From NCBI GenBank assembly GCA_050050115.1, contig JASFUX010000205.1, forward strand, positions 1 through 6,312: a stretch of 6,312 bases of DNA, written 5' to 3'. Below are positions 1 to 6,312 of the stretch, piece by piece. Position 1 is the first letter of the stretch. Each line of letters starts with the position of its first letter. Made by a program: the position numbers and the translations under genes. This DNA comes from JASFUX01 sp050050115. Lineage in GTDB: Bacteria > Pseudomonadota > Alphaproteobacteria > Caulobacterales > Maricaulaceae. Below the pieces are notes generated by a model. It searched no databases. It was not told the origin of the DNA and saw only the letters and a program-made list of their open reading frames with translations.

Positions 1-125
1 CTCGACTGCCCGCGCGCGACAGCGCGAGCGACCATCGCCGCGATCTGCGATTGCGAGCGCTGCAACAGCTCAGCATCCGAACGCGAACCGACGTTGAAGT
101 TGACCGTCACCGTCGCGCCGGCGAG
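1..125 (-). pseudogene. C-terminal remnant of a GTA-type phage tail tape measure protein (partial, off the left edge)
   Basis: Read on the minus strand in the frame whose codons include 108-110, the sequence encodes VTVNFNV, then a short linker, then QRSQSQIAAMVARAVARGQ, still open at the window edge. From family knowledge, GTA tape measure proteins (the RcGTA g11 type) end in a short beta strand of the VTVN type followed by a helix of the form RSxxQxxAxLxRAVARGQR and then stop. The true end therefore probably lies only a few codons left of position 1. Nothing upstream in this frame looks like tape measure: beyond about position 125 the DNA belongs to the portal gene in a different frame. About 40 C-terminal residues survive, with the helical body missing. 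This is read as the right-hand side of a deletion. The identification rests on remembered family endings and not on a search. It could be expressed only through a GTG at 108-110 that overlaps the portal stop codon. Confidence 0.6.
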
Positions 126-925
126 AGCCCGAAGGGCTTCCAGTCGAGACCGCCTTCGAGCAGCAGCGGCCGGCCGGCGCTGCGCGGACCTTGATGGCTG
201 GCGACAAGCTCGGTCTTCAAGCGCTCGAACTGCTCCTCGGTCAGCCGCTCGGAGCCGGCGTAGACAAGCGCGCCCGACGGCCGCGCCGCGTTGTCGAGCA
301 GCGCCTTGTTCCACGCACCACTTGCCGTGTGGGTGTCGACCGCGAACGCCGCGGCCTCCATCGGCGAGAGCCCGTAGAGGTCGTCGCCGGGATTGAAGAT
401 CTTCATGTGCAGGATCGGCGAGCGCCCGGACGCAGCGTGCCGCACGAACCGAGTCTTGCGCCGATCGACCTTGTACTCCCAGCCGAGCGGCCAGCCTCGG
501 TCGCCGGCGATCACCGACATGCGGTCGGGGCGCAGCACGAACAGCGCCTTGGGCGCGCCGTCGATCTCGGCCGCCTCGGCGTAGGCGTTTCCGGCGACCT
601 GTAGGAAGCCGTAGAAGCTCTCCAGGAACTCCGCCGCCGATTGTTCCGGGTTCGGCTGGGCGAGCAGCGCGCCGACGGGATCGTCCGCATCGACCGGCCG
701 ATCGAGCCGGCGTGGGGCGAAGCGCACCGAAGCGGCCGCCTCGGCGATCAGACGCACGCAGCGGAACGCCACCGGATTGCGGCCGTAGCCCTCGACGGCG
801 AACTGCGCATAGTTGCGCGGTCGCCACGAGGGGGTTGAGCCCGCCTGCAGCGCGACCAGCGTGCGGTCGAGCAGGCTCTTGCGCTCGGCCGGCCGGGGGC
901 CGCCTCGCATCCATCTGCCTATCAT
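107..925 (-). CDS. HK97-family phage/GTA portal protein, C-terminally truncated
   Basis: Portal proteins form the dodecameric ring at one capsid vertex through which the terminase pumps DNA and onto which the tail is built. The 272-residue product has the usual N-terminal half of the HK97/GTA family. It includes the segment around YGRNPVAFRCVRLIAEAAAS (47-66), a helix rich in F and Y near 100-110 followed by GNAYAE (112-117), LRPDRM (131-136), and the hallmark HMKIFNPGDDLYGLSPMEAA (173-192). LLLEGGLDWKPFGLSP (254-269) would normally be followed by a segment resembling DMDFIEAK and roughly 120 more residues. Here the frame reads ARR and stops at TGA. GTA portals are usually about 390-400 residues, so the clip and crown portion is gone. 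The ATG start at 923-925 is supported by GAGGTG (934-939), 8 bases away, which overlaps the terL stop codon; this suggests translational coupling. Without its C-terminal third the protein is unlikely to form a working ring. Confidence 0.88.
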   Translation of the reverse strand: MIGRWMRGGPRPAERKSLLDRTLVALQAGSTPSWRPRNYAQFAVEGYGRNPVAFRCVRLIAEAAASVRFAPRRLDRPVDADDPVGALLAQPNPEQSAAEFLESFYGFLQVAGNAYAEAAEIDGAPKALFVLRPDRMSVIAGDRGWPLGWEYKVDRRKTRFVRHAASGRSPILHMKIFNPGDDLYGLSPMEAAAFAVDTHTASGAWNKALLDNAARPSGALVYAGSERLTEEQFERLKTELVASHQGPRSAGRPLLLEGGLDWKPFGLSPARR

Positions 926-933
926 GGTCTCTC

Positions 934-939
934 CACCTC
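934..939 (-). promoter_or_regulatory. Shine-Dalgarno of the portal gene, overlapping the terL stop
   Basis: On the minus strand GAGGTG lies 8 bases before the portal ATG, and its first two bases are part of the terL TGA (938-940). Ribosomes terminating on terL would be placed at the portal start, consistent with coupled translation of the two packaging genes. Confidence 0.6.
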
Positions 940-2269
940 ACATCAGCGTGGCGCGCGGCTCGGACTCGCCGCTCAACAACAGCGCGCTCAGCGCCCAGAC
1001 CAGGGCGTCGACCCTGTCCGGGCTTTGAGAGCCCGCCTCATGCGATCCGAATACGCACATTTGATCTTCCAGCGCGGGGAACCGCGCCGCGTGACTGACC
1101 CGACCGCGCTCATAAAACGCAGCGACGGGCTCGGCGCGAGCGCGCTTGCCGCGGCTCGCCCACACGTCGCTGACGGGCAGGCGCGCATCGACAATCTCCA
1201 AGAGCGTGCGCACGAGCGCGCCGCCCTGGTTGACTTCGACCACGACGCGGTCGGCTTGAAACTCTTGCGCCGCCTCTGCGACACGCCGCGCCCACTCGTT
1301 CGGGCTTGCGCCGCGGACGGTCCGGTCAGCCAGCACCCAGGCGCGGCGGGCGGCGTCACGCCCAACGGCGCCTGCAACGACAATCCCGCACGCGTCGGCG
1401 TTCTCGCCCTCTCCCGCAGGCGGATCGACTGCAACGACGATCCGGTCGAGATCAGGCGGGTCGGGATCGAGCGACCGCTCGATCAGATCACGCGTCCAAA
1501 GCGCGCCTTCGGCGTCCTCGAGCAGCTCGCCAAAGAGCTCCTGACGCCCGAGGCGCGTGTCCTGATAGCGTTGACGCATCCAGTCGACGAACCCCGGCGA
1601 GAGGTTCGCCGCGTTGGCCGCCGTCATCGCGCGCGTCACCACCACGCCTTCTGTCTTAAGCAAGGCCTTAAGCGGCGCGGCCGGACGCGGCGTCGTCGTG
1701 ACCATCGCCCTTGGATCGGCGCCGATCCGCAGCGCAAACTGCAGCATGTCGTACACAGCTTGCGCTTCGGGCCAGGCTGCAAACTCATCGAGCCAGGCGC
1801 CGTCGAACTGCGGCCCGCGCAGCGAGTCCGGGTCCTCGGCGGAAAAGCCGTAGGCCATAGCGCCATTGGGCCAGACCAACCGGCGGCGTGACGGCTCGAA
1901 CTCGGGCGCGCCGCCGCGTGAAGAAATCGATCTGAGACCGGACGGTCCGTCGATCATCACCTCGCGCACGTCCGCCAGCGCTGGAGCGATCAGCGCGATC
2001 CGACCGCGCCGGCCGGCTTCGACCTCGGCGCGCACCCACTCGGCGCCGGCGCGGGTCTTGCCCGCGCCCCGTCCGCCCAAGAATAGCCAGGTCCGCCACG
2101 GGTCGGGCGGCGGCGTCTGATCAGGTCGCGCCCAGAAGGGCCAGTAGCGACCAAGCGCGGCAAGCTGGCGATGGGACGCATCGCGCAGCACTTCAAGCGC
2201 CGCGGCCTGAAAATCCGGCGGCGCATTGGCGATGTCGGCGAGCGTCACGCGCGCCGGTCTTCGGCCCAA
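938..2269 (-). CDS. terL: Phage/GTA terminase large subunit (packaging ATPase-nuclease)
   Basis: TerL is the motor that pumps DNA into the prohead and the endonuclease that cuts it when the head is full. The 443-residue protein is full length for the GTA g2 class. The ATPase domain shows Walker A GGRGAGKT (65-72), Walker B AWLDEF (158-163) and a TTTPRP coupling motif (191-196). The RNase H-like nuclease domain shows VAVDPP with Asp282, VVVEVNQGG with Glu345, and SPDRVDALVWAL with Asp418 and Asp421, so all expected acidic residues are present. The N-terminal stretch ARPDQTPPP (47-55) just before the ATPase core also resembles GTA terminases. The start is TTG (2267-2269), chosen because AAGGAGG sits 5 bases upstream and no better in-frame start exists. 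The portal gene follows after 12 bases. No convincing small terminase-like g1 gene is seen upstream. The frame is free of damage even though the downstream cluster is broken, so the gene is either recently orphaned or kept for another reason. Confidence 0.95.
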   Translation of the reverse strand: MGRRPARVTLADIANAPPDFQAAALEVLRDASHRQLAALGRYWPFWARPDQTPPPDPWRTWLFLGGRGAGKTRAGAEWVRAEVEAGRRGRIALIAPALADVREVMIDGPSGLRSISSRGGAPEFEPSRRRLVWPNGAMAYGFSAEDPDSLRGPQFDGAWLDEFAAWPEAQAVYDMLQFALRIGADPRAMVTTTPRPAAPLKALLKTEGVVVTRAMTAANAANLSPGFVDWMRQRYQDTRLGRQELFGELLEDAEGALWTRDLIERSLDPDPPDLDRIVVAVDPPAGEGENADACGIVVAGAVGRDAARRAWVLADRTVRGASPNEWARRVAEAAQEFQADRVVVEVNQGGALVRTLLEIVDARLPVSDVWASRGKRARAEPVAAFYERGRVSHAARFPALEDQMCVFGSHEAGSQSPDRVDALVWALSALLLSGESEPRATLM

Positions 2270-2274
2270 GGAAG

Positions 2275-2281
2275 CCTCCTT
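2275..2281 (-). promoter_or_regulatory. Strong Shine-Dalgarno that fixes the TTG start of terL
   Basis: AAGGAGG on the minus strand lies 5 bases before TTG at 2267-2269. It is a near-perfect anti-16S match and decides the start of terL, which has no ATG at this point. Confidence 0.75.
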
Positions 2282-2461
2282 CCACGCGGGCCGGCGACTT
2301 GGCGGGACCGCGTTCGGGACTGCTCCCTCGCAGCAACTATCTTGGTTCGCTCAGAGACCCGCCGGACCCGCATCTCAGCGCCGGCCCGGCCTCAGCCGCT
2401 TTTTCCGAACGTGCCGGAAGTTACCTCGACCAGCGTCGCGGTCGGACTATTGGCGCAGGAA

Positions 2462-2496
2462 AATCAGCAAGCGGTTGAATCAGAGCGCACAATCAG
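2462..2496. repeat. Three direct AATCAG copies upstream of terL
   Basis: AATCAG occurs at 2462-2467, 2478-2483 and 2491-2496 on the plus strand (CTGATT when read toward terL), with start-to-start spacings of 16 and 13 bases. They sit between the hairpin after the receptor gene and the terL leader, where a promoter or operator for the GTA cluster would be expected. The hexamer is AT-leaning in a GC-rich background, so three copies in 35 bases is noticeable. The flanking bases are not shared among copies and the spacing is uneven. A binding-site role is inference only. No clear -35/-10 pair could be assigned in the region 2282-2500. Confidence 0.35.
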
Positions 2497-2503
2497 GTGC
2501 GCG

Positions 2504-2533
2504 AACGGGGACGCGCGCCGGCGCGTCCCCGTT
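2504..2533 (-). terminator. 13-bp perfect hairpin after the TonB receptor gene
   Basis: AACGGGGACGCGC (2504-2516) pairs perfectly with its reverse complement at 2521-2533 around a GCCG loop. It begins 14 bases past the receptor stop codon, the usual place for an intrinsic terminator. For receptor (minus-strand) transcripts the tail after the stem is short on U. On the plus strand the stem runs into TTTT (2532-2535). It may therefore act mainly as a strong GC stem and RNA 3' end protector, or terminate in both directions. It separates the receptor transcript from the GTA cluster. Confidence 0.6.
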
Positions 2534-2547
2534 TTGCGGCTCGAGCC

Positions 2548-4569
2548 CTAGCGGCTGACGCGAACGCCGACCGTGAGCGCGCGCTCTTCACCCGGGAAGT
2601 AGCGGTTGCTCCCGGCGAATCCGTTGTAGTCGGCGCGCTCGGCGTAGCGCTCGTCGGTCGCGTTGCGCAAGATCGCGAAGACCGTGAGCTGGTCGTCAGG
2701 GCTCCACTCGCCGCGCAAGTTAAAGATGTCATGTCCCGGGTAAGTGAAAGCGTTGACCTCGTCGGTGAAGTACTCGCCGACGTGCACCCACTCGCCTTCG
2801 AACAACAACTCGGGCGACGGCGTCCACGTCAGCCGCGTATTTCCCAGCCACTCGGGCGCTGAGTCCATCTCGGTCCCGCTCACGATGCCGTTCGCAGGCC
2901 GATCAAACTCATACGTGTGCTGAGCGTAGGTCGCCGCCGTCGCCAGTTCGAACATCTCGCCAAGCGGAATGATGAACAACGCCTCCACGCCTTGGTGACG
3001 AGTTTCGCCGTCGACGACGTTGAAGAAGGCGCTGTCGCGGAAGAAGAAATTCTCCTTGTCCATCGTGAACGCCGCGACGTCCCAGGTCAGATGCTCGTTC
3101 GAGCCGCGCCAGCCGATTTCGAAGCTGTCGATCCGCTCCGGCTTGATCTCACCTACAACTTGCGACCCGGCCAATCGGTAGGCGTCGGAAGTCTGCGGCG
3201 CGCGGGCGCCGCGCGCGTAGCGGAAATAAGCCACGCTATCGCCGAAATCACGCAGCAGCGCCGCCGTCGGCGTGAAGGTGTTGAACTCGTCAGTGCGGTC
3301 GTCGGGACGACGATAGCGGCCCACCGCCATCGGCGAGGCGTGGTTGTCGTACTCGTAGCGCGTCCGCTCGGCGCGGGCGCCGATCTGGGCGGACCAGTTC
3401 TCCGACAGCGTTATGTCAGCATCGGCGTAGAGCGCGCCGACGGTCGACTCGACATCGTAGTCGTAGTGCACGCCCTGAGCGAAGCTGAACAACGTAGGCT
3501 GCTCCTGAAACTCGTACAGGTAGCCGTCCGTATACTCAAAATCCGCGCCGAAGATGACGTCAACGTTGGGCGAGGCGCTCCAATAGGCCGACGTCAAGGC
3601 GCCGACGCTCCAATGCCCGGACTCTTCGAGCGGCGCGGTCGGGAAGAAATGTTGGAGGAACTCCATCTCCGTGTAGCGCGCGTAAGGCGTCACCGCGAAA
3701 AGAAGATCGTCCGAACGCTCGAACTCGATGCGGGACTGAGCGCGCACGGCGTAGGTGTCGCGGTAGGCTTCCGGATTGCCGTTTCCGCGCACGAGGTCGA
3801 TGTCCTCGTAGGAATCATTGCCGTTGACGTAGCCGGCGGTCTCCTGCTGAAGGTTGTTGAACGCCAGGGTCGAAACAGCGCTCCAGCCCGCGCCTTCGGT
3901 GTCCCAGCGCACGAGCGCCTTTTGCTGATCAAGCCCCGCCGCTTCGCGCCAGCCGCCCTCGTCGACGATAGAGATTCCGGCGTAAAGGCCGTTCGCACCG
4001 CTCTCGTTGAAAAGCTCTAGAACGCCCTTCTTGCGGTCCAGCGTGCTCGCCGACAGCTCAAACCGCATGAGGTCCATATCCGGAGCGGGCGAGAGAATGT
4101 TCACCGTGCCGTGTACGGCGTTCGAGCCGTAAAGCACTGATCCGGGCCCGCGCACCACCTCGACCGCGCCGGCGAGATCGCTCACCGACTCAAACAGGCC
4201 GTTGATGTTGGCGAACCCAGCCGCACGCAGCGGCACGCCGTCTTCGAGGTAGAGAAACGAGCCCGCGCCCGCGCCGCCCGAGAGTACCGGAGAGCGGATC
4301 GCCGGCAGATACTCGGCGCCCGAGCCGCGATGCAGATAAACGCCCGGCGCGCGGTTCAACAGCTCTTGAATGTGATCAGCGTCGACGCGGAGGATCTCAT
4401 CTTCTTCGAAGCGCGATACCGGTTCGGCGCGCGACAACCAATCGGCGGAAGTCCGCGTCGCCGTGACGACAATACGGTCGTCGTCCTCGGCCGCGATCGC
4501 CGCCGCTCCGGCGCTCAGCGCCGCTGTCAGGCCGCCAGCGACCAGCCACAGTCCAGTTCCAAGCTTCAT
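2548..4569 (-). CDS. TonB-dependent outer-membrane receptor (substrate unknown)
   Basis: This is a 22-strand beta-barrel type receptor that imports scarce ligands, typically ferric siderophores, vitamin B12-like compounds or metallophores, using energy from TonB-ExbB-ExbD. The 673-residue product begins with a signal peptide: MK, a hydrophobic core, and probable cleavage near AAAIAA/EDD at 27. A TonB-box-like segment IVVTATRT (33-40) follows. The plug domain (about 45-160) contains LLNRAPGVYL, FLYLEDGVPL and the conserved VEVVRGPGSVLYGSNAVHGTVNI (about 136-158). The barrel fills the rest, with YFRYARGARAPQTSDAYRL typical of siderophore-receptor barrels and the C-terminal NATDERYAE and RYFPGEERALTVGVRVSR. 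The protein ends in Arg, whereas most outer-membrane barrels end in Phe or another aromatic residue. The ATG start (4567-4569) has GGGGAG just upstream, rather close, but the signal peptide supports it. The gene is monocistronic, with a hairpin just after its stop. No clear Fur or Irr box is seen upstream, so the ligand is left open. Confidence 0.93.
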   Translation of the reverse strand: MKLGTGLWLVAGGLTAALSAGAAAIAAEDDDRIVVTATRTSADWLSRAEPVSRFEEDEILRVDADHIQELLNRAPGVYLHRGSGAEYLPAIRSPVLSGGAGAGSFLYLEDGVPLRAAGFANINGLFESVSDLAGAVEVVRGPGSVLYGSNAVHGTVNILSPAPDMDLMRFELSASTLDRKKGVLELFNESGANGLYAGISIVDEGGWREAAGLDQQKALVRWDTEGAGWSAVSTLAFNNLQQETAGYVNGNDSYEDIDLVRGNGNPEAYRDTYAVRAQSRIEFERSDDLLFAVTPYARYTEMEFLQHFFPTAPLEESGHWSVGALTSAYWSASPNVDVIFGADFEYTDGYLYEFQEQPTLFSFAQGVHYDYDVESTVGALYADADITLSENWSAQIGARAERTRYEYDNHASPMAVGRYRRPDDRTDEFNTFTPTAALLRDFGDSVAYFRYARGARAPQTSDAYRLAGSQVVGEIKPERIDSFEIGWRGSNEHLTWDVAAFTMDKENFFFRDSAFFNVVDGETRHQGVEALFIIPLGEMFELATAATYAQHTYEFDRPANGIVSGTEMDSAPEWLGNTRLTWTPSPELLFEGEWVHVGEYFTDEVNAFTYPGHDIFNLRGEWSPDDQLTVFAILRNATDERYAERADYNGFAGSNRYFPGEERALTVGVRVSR

Positions 4570-4972
4570 GATCTCCCCGCCTACGTCCGTTCAAGCGTTG
4601 TGCTTTAAGACGGCTCTCCTCTTGATCACGACCACGATCGCCCCCCTTCCGGCCAATCGCGCCAAGAGCCGCAAGCTAGGCGGTGAACCCGAGCGTCGCG
4701 GCGCATCTCGCAGTGATCAGTTGTCGAACAGCCCGTTTAATTCTCAAAGCAAATCGCCATTCCGGGGCGAAATGGTCAAGAAAGGCTTGCGTCGAGGGCT
4801 GGTTAAATTTCTTCAATGTGACATTTGATCTGCGCTGCACTTTGCGAAGCCTTGCTCCTTGTTTCCGTTAGAGTGAACGCCGTACGCCCCATTCGCGCCT
4901 CATCCCTCGCTCACGCTGCCGATTCAAACTAGAGGAAGCTGATCGTTTCAAACTGTCCGGGATCCGCCGCAC
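4570..4972. promoter_or_regulatory. Divergent intergenic region between receptor and PBP genes
   Basis: About 400 bases separate the two divergent genes, and no credible coding sequence was found. A possible receptor promoter on the minus strand is TTGACC (4774-4779) with CGATTT (4751-4756) 17 bases away; the -35 is good and the -10 poor. An imperfect inverted repeat CCATT...AATGG (4757-4775) lies over its spacer. A perfect odd-length palindrome AATGTGACATT is at 4815-4825. For the PBP a weak plus-strand pair is TTGCGA (4842-4847) and CCGTTA (4865-4870). All are pattern-level guesses. The stretch 4735-4830 is more AT-rich than its surroundings, as expected of promoters. Confidence 0.3.
4815..4825. 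promoter_or_regulatory. Short perfect palindrome, possible operator
   Basis: AATGT, a central G, then ACATT: an 11-base perfect dyad in the AT-rich part of the divergent region, upstream of both genes. Dyads of this size can be regulator half-sites, but the symmetry does not extend further and no regulator is encoded here. Confidence 0.2.
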
Positions 4973-6312
4973 TTGAGCGCAAAATCCATCAGAACCGATC
5001 TTAAATCAGACGAGCGCGCCAAGGGCCGCTCGCGCCGGCGGCGCATCCTTCAAGCGCTCGGGGTCCTCGCCGGGGGCCTGTTCGCCGCCTACGCGGCGTT
5101 CGAGATCTACTTCTTTCACGACATGCCGGACCTGCCGCCGAACGACCTTCTGTGGACCCTGGGCCGCGAGCCGAGCGTCCGTCTGCTCGACCGGGACGGC
5201 GAGCTGATCGCCGAGCGGGGCCCGCGCTATGGCGAGCGGGTCGAGTACGGCGAGCTGCCCGCCCATCTCGTTCAGGCCGTCATCGCCACCGAGGACCGCA
5301 AGTTCTGGCGGCACGACGGGGTCGACCGCATCGCGCTCGCACGCGCGCTCATCGCCAACTGGCGCGCCGGAGAGATCACCCAGGGCGGCTCGACGATCAC
5401 TCAGCAGCTGGTCAAGAACCTGTTCCTGTCGCCCGAGCAGACCCTGCGCCGCAAGCTCCAGGAGGTGCGCCTCGCCCAGCAGCTCGAAGAGCGCCTCTCC
5501 AAGCCGGAGATCCTCACCCTCTACCTCAATCGGCAATACTTCGGCGGGCGCTCCTACGGCGTCGACGCCGCCGCGCGGCGCTACTTCAACCATTCAGCGC
5601 GCGAGGTGACCTTGAGCGAGGCGGCGATGCTGGCCGGGCTGCTCAAAGCGCCCTCCCGTCTCGATCCGTCGCGCAACATCGCTGACGCGCAGCGGCGCGC
5701 CCAGGTCGTGCTGATGGCGATGCTGGATGAGGGCTACATCACCCCGGCGCAGCAAGCCGAAGCCGCGGCCAACCCGGCGGTCCTACTCAACGCCGAAGAC
5801 GACCAGGAAGTCTCCGACTACGGATATGTCATCGACGCCGCTGTCGACGAAGCCCGCCAGCTCCTGCCGTTCATGGCGCCGGACTTGGTGATCCGGACCA
5901 CCATCGACTCCCGGCTCCAAGGAGAGGCCGAAACTCTGATCGCAGGCGTGCTCGACGAACAGGGCGAGGAACTCGACGTCGACCAGGGCGCGCTTCTGAC
6001 GATGTCCCCGACCGGCGCCATCCGCGCGATGGTCGGCGGGCGATCCTACGGCGCGAGCCAGTTCAACCGCGCCACCCAAGCGAACCGCCAGCCCGGCTCG
6101 GCGTTCAAGACCATCGTCTACGCCGCCGCGCTCGAATCGGGGATACGACCGAACGACGTCTACACGGACGAGCCCGTCCAGATCGACGGCTGGGCGCCGG
6201 AGAACTATGGCGGCGGCTATCGCGGGCCCTTGACCGTGCGCGAGGCGTTCAAGCTCTCGACCAACACGGTCGCCGCCCAGATCGTCAACGACATCCGGCC
6301 CGAGACGGTCGT
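4973..6312 (+). CDS. Class A penicillin-binding protein, PBP1A type (transglycosylase/transpeptidase), partial at right edge
   Basis: This bifunctional inner-membrane enzyme polymerises lipid II into glycan strands and cross-links the peptides in the periplasm. 446 residues are visible and the frame is still open at the window edge. A basic cytoplasmic tail (KGRSRRRR, about 17-24) precedes one transmembrane segment (about 26-47). The GT51 transglycosylase motifs appear in order: EDRKFWRHDGVD with catalytic Glu107, GGSTITQQLVKN (138-149), RKLQEVRLAQQLE with Glu164, a YLNRQYFGGRSYGVDAAA block, and SEAAMLAGLLKAPS. The transpeptidase domain shows SAFK with nucleophile Ser376 (QPGSAFKT) and the STN motif (429-431); the KTG motif must lie beyond the edge. 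The start is TTG (4973-4975): the frame is closed by TGA at 4940-4942 and contains no ATG or GTG before the membrane segment. The upstream ribosome site is weak (GGGA at 4959-4962). Assignment to PBP1A rather than PBP1C or another class A member rests on motif style only. Confidence 0.94.
   Translation, partial: MSAKSIRTDLKSDERAKGRSRRRRILQALGVLAGGLFAAYAAFEIYFFHDMPDLPPNDLLWTLGREPSVRLLDRDGELIAERGPRYGERVEYGELPAHLVQAVIATEDRKFWRHDGVDRIALARALIANWRAGEITQGGSTITQQLVKNLFLSPEQTLRRKLQEVRLAQQLEERLSKPEILTLYLNRQYFGGRSYGVDAAARRYFNHSAREVTLSEAAMLAGLLKAPSRLDPSRNIADAQRRAQVVLMAMLDEGYITPAQQAEAAANPAVLLNAEDDQEVSDYGYVIDAAVDEARQLLPFMAPDLVIRTTIDSRLQGEAETLIAGVLDEQGEELDVDQGALLTMSPTGAIRAMVGGRSYGASQFNRATQANRQPGSAFKTIVYAAALESGIRPNDVYTDEPVQIDGWAPENYGGGYRGPLTVREAFKLSTNTVAAQIVNDIRPETV

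Noticed and set aside
107..140. A simple frameshift explaining the portal truncation
   Set aside because: None of the three minus-strand frames left of position 107 continues the portal (no DMDFIEAK-like or later portal segment), so lost sequence, not a single indel, is needed.
1025..1891. Long plus-strand open frame (288 codons) opposite terL
   Set aside because: It is antisense to a terminase with full catalytic motifs. The translation is Arg/Ala-rich with no recognisable domain, as expected of GC-rich shadow frames.
2245..2373. 42-codon minus-strand ATG frame overlapping the terL start, in the place where GTA g1 would lie
   Set aside because: Arg-rich, much shorter than g1-type proteins, no similarity recognised, and no ribosome site.
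2917..4020. Long plus-strand open frame (367 codons) opposite the TonB receptor
   Set aside because: It lies wholly inside a clear receptor gene. It has low-complexity R/V/A-rich composition and no domain or ribosome site that stands out.
4683..4871. 62-codon plus-strand GTG frame in the divergent intergenic region
   Set aside because: No ribosome site, no recognisable motif, and it spans the likely promoters of both neighbours.
5006..5593. Minus-strand open frame (195 codons) opposite the PBP
   Set aside because: It is antisense to the transglycosylase motifs and its composition mirrors the PBP codons.

Overview
The window is GC-rich. It carries the head-packaging end of an alphaproteobacterial gene transfer agent (GTA) type phage cluster, a TonB-dependent outer-membrane receptor, and a class A penicillin-binding protein. 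This mix, the GTA-style terminase and portal, and the Gram-negative envelope genes point to an alphaproteobacterium. A Caulobacterales/Hyphomonadaceae-like lineage is a guess only. No rRNA, tRNA, CRISPR array, insertion sequence or integrase is visible.

Layout. Positions 1-2269 (minus strand, read right to left) hold terL (large terminase, complete, TTG start with a strong Shine-Dalgarno), then 12 bases later a portal gene. The portal is cut off after 272 codons. Directly at the break, in another frame, lies the C-terminal end of a GTA-type tail tape measure protein. Capsid protease, capsid, connector and tail genes normally lie between portal and tape measure and are absent. The simplest reading is a multi-kilobase internal deletion that joined portal to tape measure; an assembly chimera is the main alternative. 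Positions 2270-2547 are intergenic, with three AATCAG copies and a 13-bp perfect hairpin just after the receptor gene. Positions 2548-4569 (minus) encode the 673-residue TonB-dependent receptor. Positions 4570-4972 are a divergent intergenic region of about 400 bases with only weak promoter and operator candidates. From 4973 to the right edge (plus) runs a bifunctional peptidoglycan synthase of the PBP1A type, starting at TTG and cut by the window end.

How the genes relate. TerL and portal would cooperate in DNA packaging (motor plus docking ring), but with the portal truncated and the capsid genes missing this locus cannot make particles alone. The receptor (nutrient or metallophore uptake) and the PBP (cell wall synthesis) are ordinary envelope genes, divergently transcribed, with no evident functional tie to the GTA relic. 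The point most worth checking is the portal/tape-measure junction near positions 105-130.
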